From Bacilli bacterium (GTDB taxonomy: Bacteria; Bacillota_I; Bacilli_A; Haloplasmatales; Haloplasmataceae): 5,248 nucleotides of DNA. The position numbers and the translations under genes are program-made. Numbering within the stretch: position 1 is the stretch's first letter; each line of letters starts with the position of its first letter. Under the pieces are notes generated by a model. It saw only the letters and a program-made list of their open reading frames with translations, had not been told where the DNA came from and did not search any database. The stretch is from NCBI GenBank assembly GCA_012513195.1, contig JAAZCR010000156.1:1-5248 (forward strand), written 5' to 3'. Positions 1-5,248 of this stretch are shown here, piece by piece.

Positions 1-43
1 TATTTGATAGAATTTCTTTTAATCTTGTAGTATCATTATACAT
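1..43 (-). CDS. Start of an unidentified ORF, possibly a transposase (partial)
   Basis: An ATG at 43 opens a frame reading MYNDTTRLKEILSN before the window edge. It is preceded by an AGAAAGGA ribosome site (complement of 52-59), about 9 bases upstream of the start. Only 14 codons are visible, so the product cannot be identified. Its initiation region is covered by the distal arm of a large inverted repeat, an arrangement known from several insertion-sequence families, where it limits transposase translation from read-through transcripts. The transposase reading rests on that context alone; a host gene with a leader hairpin is equally possible. That this is a real translation start is moderately supported by the ribosome site and spacing. 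Confidence 0.45.
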   Translation of the reverse strand, partial: MYNDTTRLKEILSN

Positions 44-109
44 GGAAGTCATCCTTTCTGTGTTATAGTGTTTTTTTTCCAAATTTTATTTTAACACAGG
101 ATGACTTCC
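44..109 (-). repeat. Imperfect inverted repeat / RBS-sequestering hairpin
   Basis: Arm 44-65 contains GGAAGTCATCC, then TTT, then CTGTGTTA. Arm 92-109 is TAACACAGGATGACTTCC. The arms pair over 18 bases with a small bulge of extra bases on one side and enclose a loop of about 26 bases. In a minus-strand transcript the second arm includes the AAAGGA ribosome site and ends directly against the ATG at 43, so folding would hide the start of that ORF. There is no T run after the stem on the minus strand, so it does not look like a terminator. It may mark the end of an insertion sequence or be a translational control hairpin. Confidence 0.65.
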
Positions 110-131
110 TTTTCTATTTACACAAAATATT

Positions 132-350
132 TTACACTATCTTTCCATCTACTTCATATACATTTAAACCCTTAACATTTCGTTTAAACTTCCCTCTTAT
201 CTCTTTTAGATCATTACTTAAACTTACTTTAAGACGAGCATCAACAACATCATCATCATTTATTTGGTATTTCGTTATCCGATCAGCAAAGAAGTCAGGG
301 AAACAATAACTAAACTCTAACTTAATCCCTGCTATCTGATACTTTCCCAT
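132..350 (-). CDS. 72-aa protein, probable truncated HprK-like partner of the radical SAM enzyme
   Basis: The start is ATG at 350, with a strong GGAGG (complement of 357-361) 6 bases upstream. It overlaps the last 29 bases of the radical SAM gene in another frame, so translation is probably coupled. The N-terminus, GKYQIAGIKLEF followed by aromatic residues, resembles by eye the start of HPr-kinase/PEP-carboxykinase-like proteins encoded next to SPASM radical SAM enzymes in Bacillota. That family normally runs to roughly 250-300 residues with a glycine-rich ATP loop; here the frame stops after VDGKIV and no Walker A motif exists. An inverted repeat begins 22 bases beyond the stop, which suggests truncation by an inserted element. 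In another frame the bases just past this point read KYFV, hinting at an added frameshift, but this is weak. The family assignment is an inference from a short stretch; the alternative is a genuinely small unknown protein. Confidence 0.55.
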   Translation of the reverse strand: MGKYQIAGIKLEFSYCFPDFFADRITKYQINDDDVVDARLKVSLSNDLKEIRGKFKRNVKGLNVYEVDGKIV

Positions 351-1356
351 TCCTAACCTCCGCTCTTAACTTCGCCAAATCTCGGAGATACTTACTACAC
401 TTAGTAAATCCTCCTTCTAAAAACCGGTGAGCATCGCACTCAATACATGTATCTTTATATTGACATGTTGCACATGCATTACACTTCGGTAGATTTTGCA
501 TGTGTGTAGTCAATTCATACCAAACTTCCATAAAGTTGGCATTTCTTATCGACTTAGATGGATAGGGTAACAGCGCACAAGGCTGCATTACACCATCCCA
601 AGTTACAAAGAACGAACTTCTTAAGGCAACACATTTTTTTCCATTAGTACTTATTCTAAATGTATCATTGCTGTGATACTCAAAGGCTTCTTGAAATTTC
701 TGTTCATAAATTGCTAATTCATTTGGTGTTAAACGATAGTCTAATTCATTTGAACAACTATTTCGTTTTGGTCCAATATATAAATAATAAACCATGGGTA
801 GATTTTTTTCTTTGGCATAACGTATCAACGCATCTACTTGCGAAAAAATTTTCTTTAGTGGTGCAGTTCTAATTATCACATTAATTTTACTTTCTTTAAG
901 TAAAGAGATACCCCTATCTACTTTGTCAAAACCATTTTTAACTCTAGCAACTTTTTCGTATGTTTCATTATCTGCCCCATATAAAGTAATTACCACCATT
1001 TGCGGTGGTCTTTTTTTCAATGCAGCAACAACTTCTTCATTAATTAAAGTACCATTAGTATATAAAGTAATGATCACACCTAAATCATAGAGGTAGTTAT
1101 ATAGTTCAGTAAAATCCCGACGATAAAAAATCTCGCCACCAGTCAGCAAGGCAAACAACATGCCATTATCAACAGCAACCTTAAAAATCTTTTTCCATTC
1201 CTCCGTGGTAAGTTCATTACGTGTTATTTCCCTTACATAACACATCTCACAATCTAAGTTACAATTACTCGTCAACTCAAACTCACCAAGTATTGGAATC
1301 CGTTCCTGTGCTGCCATTTGGATTAAATTTTTTTGGACATCCCTAAAACTCGTCAC
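322..1356 (-). CDS. Radical SAM/SPASM domain protein (probable peptide-modifying maturase)
   Basis: This is a 344-residue enzyme expected to cleave S-adenosylmethionine reductively at a [4Fe-4S] cluster and use the radical on a peptide or protein. CNLDCEMC (C32, C36, C39) is the canonical Cx3Cx2C cluster motif, and LTGGE at 71-75 is the SAM-binding GGE region. The C-terminus carries a SPASM-type set of cysteines: C242-x12-G-x4-C260, then C292, C295, C298, C304, C307 and C320, enough for auxiliary clusters. Length is normal for the class. The GTG at 1356 is preferred as the start because AGGTGA lies 5 bases upstream; a GTG at 1365 adds three residues but overlaps that ribosome site. It has its own promoter in the gap after nnr. 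The downstream 72-aa gene overlaps it and looks like a broken HprK-like partner. No precursor peptide ORF is apparent nearby, so the substrate is unknown and a RiPP role is inference. Confidence 0.9.
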   Translation of the reverse strand: MTSFRDVQKNLIQMAAQERIPILGEFELTSNCNLDCEMCYVREITRNELTTEEWKKIFKVAVDNGMLFALLTGGEIFYRRDFTELYNYLYDLGVIITLYTNGTLINEEVVAALKKRPPQMVVITLYGADNETYEKVARVKNGFDKVDRGISLLKESKINVIIRTAPLKKIFSQVDALIRYAKEKNLPMVYYLYIGPKRNSCSNELDYRLTPNELAIYEQKFQEAFEYHSNDTFRISTNGKKCVALRSSFFVTWDGVMQPCALLPYPSKSIRNANFMEVWYELTTHMQNLPKCNACATCQYKDTCIECDAHRFLEGGFTKCSKYLRDLAKLRAEVRNGKVSDSRD

Positions 1357-1366
1357 TACAATCACC

Positions 1367-1402
1367 TAATTTAATTGTATCATTAGCGGTTATGATTGCC
1401 AA
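1367..1402 (-). promoter_or_regulatory. Sigma-A-type promoter of the radical SAM gene
   Basis: Reading leftwards on the minus strand, TTGGCA (complement of 1397-1402) is followed after exactly 17 bases by TACAAT (complement of 1374-1379), with a TG extended -10 directly upstream (TGATACAAT). Transcription would be expected to start about 7 bases on, near 1367. The AGGTGA ribosome site would then lie at the very 5' end of the mRNA, leaving a leader of only about 11 bases before GTG 1356. This suggests the gene can be expressed separately from nnr. Confidence 0.7.
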
Positions 1403-1408
1403 ACAATT

Positions 1409-2908
1409 TTAGACAAAAGTCGACAAAATCGCATTTGATAAATATTTAATGATATCTGTAGCGATTAATGAATATTCACCTACTTCATCTCTCGCATAAT
1501 TTCCCGCTAGACCATGTAAATATACACCTAATATAGCCGCATTCATTAATGATAATCCTTGTCCAACCAAACTTGTTATAATTCCTGTTAACACATCACC
1601 ACTACCAGCGGTAGCCATACCTGGATTTCCAAAATGGCCAATAATGCTATACTCCCTATTCGCAATGATGGTACCAGTACCCTTTAAAACAACGGTGAAA
1701 TTATATTTATTTACTAAGTCTTCAACATACTTCATCGGGTCTTCTAAAATACTTTTACTATCTATACCTAATAACATCGCTAGTTCTCCAACATGCGGAG
1801 TCATTATGATATTTTGACCATCATGAATTTCATTTAATAAATCTTTCAAATAGAATAACCCATCAGCATCGATAACTAATGGTAATCCACTATCAATTAA
1901 CTCTCTTAAAAGATCATAATATGTAGAATCATATCTGCCTAATCCTGGACCAAACCCTACGACATCTTTCTTATAAATAACATCGTTTAAACTGTCATAA
2001 GGCTTTATCATGAGTTCTGGGTAAGCTTTAGTAATATAATCATAATGTTTCTTCTGAATACCAATAGTAACTAAGCCTGACCCACATCGTAACGCCGCAA
2101 GACCCGATAATATTGGTGCCCCAGTCATACCTATTGAACCACCAAGAATTAAAACATTACCATAATCATACTTATGGCTATTATGTTTACGTTTTGGTAA
2201 CAACTTCTTAACCATTTCATCATCAAAATAATATCGATTTTGTTCAATTACCTCAGTATTTATATCAGCATCAACAATAAAACATTTACCATGATAATCA
2301 AGGGCATCATTCAAAACATTTCCTAATTTATAGGTTTGGACAATTCCTGTATAATCAGCTTCTACCGCTATATTCATCACTTTACCATTATTACCATTAA
2401 TACCAGAAGGGATATCAATACTAAATATTCGTTTATTAGACTGATTAATCGTGTTAATCGCTTGATAATATAATCCTTCAATACTTCTATTTAATCCAAT
2501 TCCAAATATACCGTCGACAATAAAAGTTGACCAAGCACACAATTCTTTAAATATATTCAAATCTTCGAAATTTTTAATGAAGATTATCTCTACCTTTTCC
2601 TCAATTTCTTTTATAACAACTGCTAAATCACTAGATAACTCTGTTTTATCTCCCACAATCACAATTCGTACATCATATCCATCATTCAACAAATGACTAC
2701 CAACAACGACTCCATCGCCACCATTGTTTCCTATTCCAGAAACGATAAGTACTCTATCAACTTCTTGGTTTAATTTACATTCTTTTATAATACATTCATA
2801 TAATCGCTTTCCTGCTCGTTTCATCAAAGTAACTGAAGAGATGTTTTCCTTTTCACAAGTAACTTTATCACATCTATACATCTCATTTGTGGTAAGAATT
2901 CTTAACAT
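1409..2908 (-). CDS. nnr: Bifunctional NAD(P)H-hydrate epimerase / ADP-dependent NAD(P)H-hydrate dehydratase
   Basis: A complete 499-residue cytosolic metabolite-repair enzyme. The N-terminal YjeF_N domain interconverts R- and S-NAD(P)HX, and the C-terminal ribokinase-like domain dehydrates S-NAD(P)HX back to NAD(P)H using ADP. Epimerase motifs: GIGNNGGDG at 58-66, VDGIFGIGL at 131-139 and DIPSG at 165-169. Dehydratase motifs: GNVLILGGS at 250-258, GFGPGLG at 318-324, DADG at 347-350, TPHVGE at 370-375 and the signature GNPGMATAGSGDVLTG at 427-442, including the catalytic Asp region GSGD. Length matches the usual fusion. The ATG at 2908 is chosen because AAGGTG (complement of 2914-2919) sits 5 bases upstream; an upstream in-frame start near 2947 would put this ribosome site inside the gene. 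The gap to the radical SAM gene is about 50 bases and contains that gene's promoter, so the two need not be functionally linked. Confidence 0.96.
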   Translation of the reverse strand: MLRILTTNEMYRCDKVTCEKENISSVTLMKRAGKRLYECIIKECKLNQEVDRVLIVSGIGNNGGDGVVVGSHLLNDGYDVRIVIVGDKTELSSDLAVVIKEIEEKVEIIFIKNFEDLNIFKELCAWSTFIVDGIFGIGLNRSIEGLYYQAINTINQSNKRIFSIDIPSGINGNNGKVMNIAVEADYTGIVQTYKLGNVLNDALDYHGKCFIVDADINTEVIEQNRYYFDDEMVKKLLPKRKHNSHKYDYGNVLILGGSIGMTGAPILSGLAALRCGSGLVTIGIQKKHYDYITKAYPELMIKPYDSLNDVIYKKDVVGFGPGLGRYDSTYYDLLRELIDSGLPLVIDADGLFYLKDLLNEIHDGQNIIMTPHVGELAMLLGIDSKSILEDPMKYVEDLVNKYNFTVVLKGTGTIIANREYSIIGHFGNPGMATAGSGDVLTGIITSLVGQGLSLMNAAILGVYLHGLAGNYARDEVGEYSLIATDIIKYLSNAILSTFV

Positions 2909-2964
2909 AATATCACCTTTACATTCACGCACATTTCTTAATGACATTTAAGTTTTTTGATATT

Positions 2965-2970
2965 ATTATA
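2965..2970 (-). promoter_or_regulatory. Possible -10 element for nnr
   Basis: The roughly 80-base, very AT-rich gap upstream of nnr contains a perfect TATAAT on the minus strand, about 57 bases before the nnr ATG. No hexamer resembling TTGACA lies 16-18 bases further upstream and there is no TG extension. Perfect -10 matches arise easily in such AT-rich sequence, so this is only a weak candidate. No terminator hairpin is visible in the same gap, so read-through from the upstream gene is also possible. Confidence 0.25.
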
Positions 2971-2987
2971 TTAATATTTTTTATATA

Positions 2988-3410
2988 TTACATTTTTTTG
3001 TTTCTATATATAGTAATGTTTTGTGTTACCTCTTCATAGAATTTTAATTTTTTTATCTCATCTGATGTAAACTCTTGATAATGTTCAAGTATCATTATAT
3101 CATCAAATGCTTTTATAACTGTTAGATATAAATCATTGCCTATTCTGTAATTGAATCTTTTTTCAGTGTTAATTACTTCTTCATAATTCATAGAATGTAA
3201 ATCTGCATCTTTATTCTTTTGCGTTAATGAAGTAAAGTCATAAAGAAATCTGTTATGAAAGTGAAATTTAGCTACTTTGATACCACTTAAAAGGATAATT
3301 AACATTAACTTTTGATATATGTTTAATAAATGGACTTGTTTTTCTATATCATCTAGTTTACTTAAATCCCAATATCCATCTCTAATAACTGAGTATACCG
3401 CAGGATTCAT
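2988..3410 (-). CDS. Hypothetical protein, C-terminal half of a frameshifted gene
   Basis: Read alone from the ATG at 3410 this is 140 residues (MNPAVYSVIRDGYW...), ending in a lysine-rich tail (RNKKM). No family is recognised; it is rich in Leu, Ile, Tyr and Lys and looks largely helical with no membrane segment or signal. The same frame is open for a further 52 codons upstream of this ATG, up to a TGA at 3567-3569, and contains no good start there. The ribosome site before ATG 3410 is weak (AAAGAAG, nearly abutting). That coding-like upstream extension (PLTEPAYYIDYFKNYL and on) overlaps the end of the preceding ORF and joins it through a -1 shift, so this is best read as the C-terminal half of a 403-residue protein rather than an independent gene. 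Independent translation from 3410 remains possible. Confidence 0.55.
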   Translation of the reverse strand: MNPAVYSVIRDGYWDLSKLDDIEKQVHLLNIYQKLMLIILLSGIKVAKFHFHNRFLYDFTSLTQKNKDADLHSMNYEEVINTEKRFNYRIGNDLYLTVIKAFDDIMILEHYQEFTSDEIKKLKFYEEVTQNITIYRNKKM

Positions 3411-3532
3411 TTCTTCTTTATCATTAAATCGAGTTACAAACTCTGTATAAAAATCAGTTTTCTTAATCTTATCAATAATGTCAGGTTTGTTTAAATAGTT
3501 CTTAAAGTAATCTATATAATATGCTGGTTCTG

Positions 3533-4198
3533 TTAAAGGATCAAAATGTATTTTAAAGTTACTTCTTCATCTGATAATGCTAATGATATTGGATCAACAA
3601 TAATGTATACAATTATGTAGTATCCAATAGTATATTTTAAAAATTCAGTAAACAATTGCACATCCTTTTCTAATGAGTAATTATAGCTTTGAGGATAATA
3701 TACTTGGACTCTATAGAATGTATCATATCCTTGTTTATGAATTATTTTATTAGCATTTTGTACAAGTTCTTTAAGATGATCAAAATAATCTGCTAGTTTA
3801 TCTTTAACTTCCTTATATGCATTTAGTTTTTGTTCTAGTTTTTGTGTAATACGATGATTTAATTCAAATCGATCTTTTTTTAACCATTTTAATCTAACAT
3901 TAGAATCTTCTATTACTAAATAAAGCATGGTGTTTAATAACTCATATGCTTGTCTAACTGAATAATATGCACAATCATAATATCCATCTTCGTACAAAAA
4001 AATTGAATTAATTAACAATTGGGATACTTCAAACATAAATTCATTACAAAACATAGCTTCTTCATAGCCTACGAAGAAGGACATACCATGTAAAAGCAAT
4101 AATAAATCATCTCGATTAGGTATAACTCTACAAATTTTACTTTTCTTACGCATTAAATTTAAAATATTCATTGTTAAGTCATCTTTAATTTGAGTCAT
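3533..4198 (-). CDS. Hypothetical helical protein with an R-x4-H motif, N-terminal half of a frameshifted gene
   Basis: This is a 221-residue frame from the ATG at 4198, chosen because AAGGGG (complement of 4208-4213) lies 9 bases upstream; a TTG at 4207 would abut that site. No family is recognised with confidence. The region around YEDGYYDCAYYSVRQAYELL (69-88) has the look of helical-bundle proteins in which a small patterned helix precedes an all-alpha core. It is followed by W105, R110-FELN-H115 (an R-x4-H spacing as in HEPN ribonucleases) and a conserved-looking NKIIHKQG at 150-157. These are only suggestive of a HEPN-like fold. A hydrophobic, tyrosine-rich stretch near 189-201 (YTIGYYIIVYIIV) could be a buried helix. 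The last five residues, YILIL, are out-of-frame sequence after the slippery site; the natural protein probably continues into the next frame to 403 residues. Confidence 0.65.
   Translation of the reverse strand: MTQIKDDLTMNILNLMRKKSKICRVIPNRDDLLLLLHGMSFFVGYEEAMFCNEFMFEVSQLLINSIFLYEDGYYDCAYYSVRQAYELLNTMLYLVIEDSNVRLKWLKKDRFELNHRITQKLEQKLNAYKEVKDKLADYFDHLKELVQNANKIIHKQGYDTFYRVQVYYPQSYNYSLEKDVQLFTEFLKYTIGYYIIVYIIVDPISLALSDEEVTLKYILIL
3551..3557 (-). other. T TTA AAA slippery heptamer at the frame junction
   Basis: On the minus strand the bases TTTAAAA are read in frame 0 as ...ACT TTA AAA TAC, the X XXY YYZ phase used for -1 ribosomal slippage. After a one-base slip the next codons are ATA CAT TTT GAT, which enter the 3' open frame and continue to 2988. 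In frame 0 the stop is TAA at 3533-3535. I see no G+C-rich stem or Shine-Dalgarno stimulator at the usual distance, so function is unproven and a simple deletion in the A run is the competing explanation. Confidence 0.45.
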
Positions 4199-4252
4199 TA
4201 CATGCAACCCCTTAAAAATATCCAGTTCTCAAGCATCACTTATGTAAAACCA

Positions 4253-4272
4253 CTAATTTAATTATATCATTA
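4253..4272 (-). promoter_or_regulatory. Extended -10 promoter of the frameshifted gene
   Basis: The minus strand reads TAATGATATAATTAAATTAG, with a perfect TATAAT (complement of 4261-4266) preceded by TG at the extended -10 position. The hexamer 17 bases upstream (TCAAAT) is a poor -35, as is often tolerated with an extended -10. Transcription would start near 4254, giving a leader of about 55 bases before the ATG at 4198. The whole 20-base block matches the radical SAM promoter at 1366-1385 in 19 of 20 positions. Confidence 0.6.
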
Positions 4273-4367
4273 AAAATATAATTATTTGACATATTTTTCA
4301 ATAACAATACAAATAAAAAGCAAATAACCGATTTATGCTACCTTAATTGTTTTATTCATCACATTCA

Positions 4368-4412
4368 AAAAATAATCCCACACGACTACTTAAATCGTGT
4401 GGGATTATTTTT
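4368..4412 (-). terminator. Intrinsic terminator, bidirectional
   Basis: A perfect 18-bp stem (4368-4385 with 4395-4412) contains the GC-rich core CCCACACGA / TCGTGTGGG and a 9-base loop. On the minus strand it ends in ATTATTTTTTG, a T run, 12 bases after the stop of the small membrane protein gene, so it ends the dehydrogenase/membrane-protein transcript. On the plus strand it also ends in a T run, so it could stop transcription in both directions and insulates the genes to its left. Confidence 0.92.
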
Positions 4413-4424
4413 GTATGTTATTAA

Positions 4425-4631
4425 TTACTTATTATACTTCTTAAAACCAATATAAGCTTCTACTGCTAGGATTATTGAACCAGATAGTAAGGAAAAACCT
4501 CCACCAATTTTATTTGCCATTTCATATGATGAATCTACTGAATACTCCGTTATTAACGAAAAACCATATAGGACACAGAAAATACCAAAGATGATAAGAA
4601 CAATATTAGCAAACTTAAGGAAAGACTTCAT
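4425..4631 (-). CDS. Small two-helix membrane protein
   Basis: A 68-residue protein of unknown function. Residues 8-27 (ANIVLIIFGIFCVLYGFSLI) and about 42-63 (a GGGF start, then LLSGSIILAVEAYIGF) are hydrophobic helices. A short polar, acidic loop joins them, with lysines at both ends (MKSFLK and KKYNK), consistent with an inner-membrane hairpin with both ends cytosolic. The ATG at 4631 lies one base after the dehydrogenase stop (TAGAATG), so translation is probably coupled. An in-frame GTG at 4646 would add five residues and overlap the dehydrogenase; the GGGAAG before it is explained by dehydrogenase codons. The gene is followed directly by the terminator, so it is last in the dehydrogenase operon. 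No functional link to proline metabolism can be read from the sequence. Confidence 0.75.
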   Translation of the reverse strand: MKSFLKFANIVLIIFGIFCVLYGFSLITEYSVDSSYEMANKIGGGFSLLSGSIILAVEAYIGFKKYNK

Positions 4632-4632
4632 T

Positions 4633-5248
4633 CTAGAATTGTTCACAAATAGACTTCCCTTGCATATGAAGTATTAAGTAATCAGGTCCACCAGCTTTGG
4701 AATCTGTGCCACTCATATTAAAACCACCAAATGGTTGATAACCTACAATCGCACCAGTACATTTTCTGTTGAGATATAGGTTACCTACATGGAATTCTTC
4801 GCGCGCTTTTTCAAGATGCATGCGATTATTAGATATTACAGCTCCTGTTAGACCATATTCAGTATTATTCGCAACCTCTAATGCTTCATCAAAGTCTTTT
4901 ACTTTACAGAAGGCAACAACTGGTCCGAAGATTTCCTCCTGCATTACTCTTGCATCTGGTTTTACATCAATCACAATTGTCGGTTCAATAAAATATCCCT
5001 TACTATCGTCACTACCACCACCAAAGACTACTTTACCTTCTGTCTTGGCGATTTCAATATATTCTTTAATTTTATTAAACGCTGATGCATCGATTACTGG
5101 TCCCATATTAGTTGATAGTTCACTTGGATCTCCAACTCTTAACTTCTTCGTTCTTTCTACTACTTTATTGACTACTTCATCATAAACATCTTGATGGAGA
5201 ATAACTCTTGAACAAGCACTACATTTTTGCCCACTAAAGCCAAAGGCA
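4633..5248 (-). CDS. pruA: L-glutamate gamma-semialdehyde (1-pyrroline-5-carboxylate) dehydrogenase, 5' end outside window
   Basis: This NAD-dependent aldehyde dehydrogenase oxidises glutamate semialdehyde to glutamate, the last step of proline, and in many Bacillota arginine/ornithine, degradation in the cytosol. The frame is open from the window edge to TAG at 4633-4635 and gives the final 204 or so residues of a protein usually about 515 long. Visible motifs in order: [13 protein letters not shown] with the catalytic Cys codon at 5221-5223; [45 protein letters not shown]; and the P5C-dehydrogenase C-terminal signature [17 protein letters not shown], ending in GKSICEQF. These distinguish it from generic aldehyde dehydrogenases. 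The NAD-binding N-terminal half and the promoter are beyond the window; the internal Met at 5106 is not a start. B. subtilis calls this type rocA. The small membrane protein gene follows after one base. Confidence 0.95.
   Translation of the reverse strand, partial: AFGFSGQKCSACSRVILHQDVYDEVVNKVVERTKKLRVGDPSELSTNMGPVIDASAFNKIKEYIEIAKTEGKVVFGGGSDDSKGYFIEPTIVIDVKPDARVMQEEIFGPVVAFCKVKDFDEALEVANNTEYGLTGAVISNNRMHLEKAREEFHVGNLYLNRKCTGAIVGYQPFGGFNMSGTDSKAGGPDYLILHMQGKSICEQF

Larger units (their letters stand above)
2988..4198 (-). pseudogene. Composite 403-aa gene interrupted by a single -1 frameshift
   Basis: Joining frame 4198-3551 to the -1 frame from 3551 to 2988 gives one uninterrupted 403-residue protein with no internal stop. 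The join falls at T TTA AAA (complement of 3551-3557); the reading changes from ...DEEVTLK-YILIL-stop to ...DEEVTLK-IHFDPLTEPAYYIDYF.... Restoring a single A to the A4 run would give the same product, so a one-base deletion is the simplest explanation. The heptamer is also a valid slippery sequence in the correct phase, so programmed -1 frameshifting cannot be excluded, although no strong stem is evident just downstream. Both halves have the same composition and look equally coding, which suggests the break is recent or not harmful. Confidence 0.65.

Noticed and set aside
44..109. Transcription terminator for the radical SAM operon
   Set aside because: The minus-strand stem is followed by an ATG and coding-like sequence, not a T run, and the loop is long; a translation-blocking hairpin or IS end fits better.
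660..872. 70-codon plus-strand open frame
   Set aside because: Antisense within the radical SAM gene, with no ribosome site or recognisable product.
1366..1408. RiPP precursor peptide gene in the gap before the radical SAM gene
   Set aside because: The gap is about 43 bases and is occupied by the -35 and -10 elements; no start with ribosome site and peptide fits.
2909..2947. 13-residue N-terminal extension of nnr (MSLRNVRECKGDI)
   Set aside because: The strong AAGGTG ribosome site lies inside this extension, 5 bases before the ATG at 2908, and the family begins with a short MLRILTTNEM-like segment.
2724..2951. 75-codon plus-strand open frame
   Set aside because: Antisense to the conserved epimerase domain (GIGNNGGDG region) of nnr.
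4769..5185. 138-codon plus-strand open frame
   Set aside because: It lies antisense to the dehydrogenase, whose motifs ([21 protein letters not shown]) are unmistakable; it is a shadow of that frame.
1..5248. Mycoplasma-type code (TGA as tryptophan)
   Set aside because: Tryptophans in the recognised genes are TGG and there is no need to read through a TGA in any of them; the split gene is explained by a one-base shift, not a stop reassignment.
1..5248. CRISPR array, tRNA or rRNA genes
   Set aside because: No regularly spaced direct repeats, cloverleaf-like segments or conserved rRNA sequence were seen on either strand.

Overview
The window is AT-rich DNA, and every supportable gene lies on the minus strand, so it reads right to left. 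The standard bacterial code is used: tryptophans are TGG and the visible stops are TAA or TAG. The low GC, the AGGTGAT/GGAGG-type ribosome sites, the sigma-A-like promoters and the protein types suggest a low-GC Bacillota lineage (Bacilli/Erysipelotrichia/Haloplasma-like). No marker gene fixes the genus.

Right end (4368-5248): the C-terminal part of an L-glutamate gamma-semialdehyde (1-pyrroline-5-carboxylate) dehydrogenase of proline/arginine catabolism runs off the window. One base after its stop starts a tiny two-helix membrane protein. An 18-bp-stem intrinsic terminator, symmetrical on both strands, closes this pair.

Middle (2988-4270): an extended -10 promoter drives an unrecognised, mostly helical protein now split into two reading frames. 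The halves join perfectly at a T TTA AAA heptamer read in the correct phase for a -1 shift. A -1 slip there, or restoring one A to the A run, gives one 403-residue protein. This is either a one-base deletion (pseudogene or sequence error) or programmed frameshifting. The first half has an R-x4-H motif and a layout loosely like HEPN proteins, which is only suggestive.

Left-centre (1409-2908): a complete bifunctional NAD(P)H-hydrate epimerase/dehydratase (nnr), a metabolite-repair enzyme.

Left (1-1402): a radical SAM/SPASM protein has its own clear promoter and an extremely short leader. A 72-residue protein overlaps its 3' end; it resembles only the N-terminus of the HprK-like partners often found beside such enzymes and lacks any kinase domain. 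Immediately after it an imperfect inverted repeat (44-109) begins, whose distal arm covers the Shine-Dalgarno site of another ORF leaving the window. This layout is common at the ends of insertion sequences, so the radical SAM operon may have been truncated by an insertion. No RiPP precursor peptide is visible, and nothing here amounts to a demonstrated new system. The most worthwhile leads are the frameshifted gene, the truncated radical SAM operon and the hairpin.
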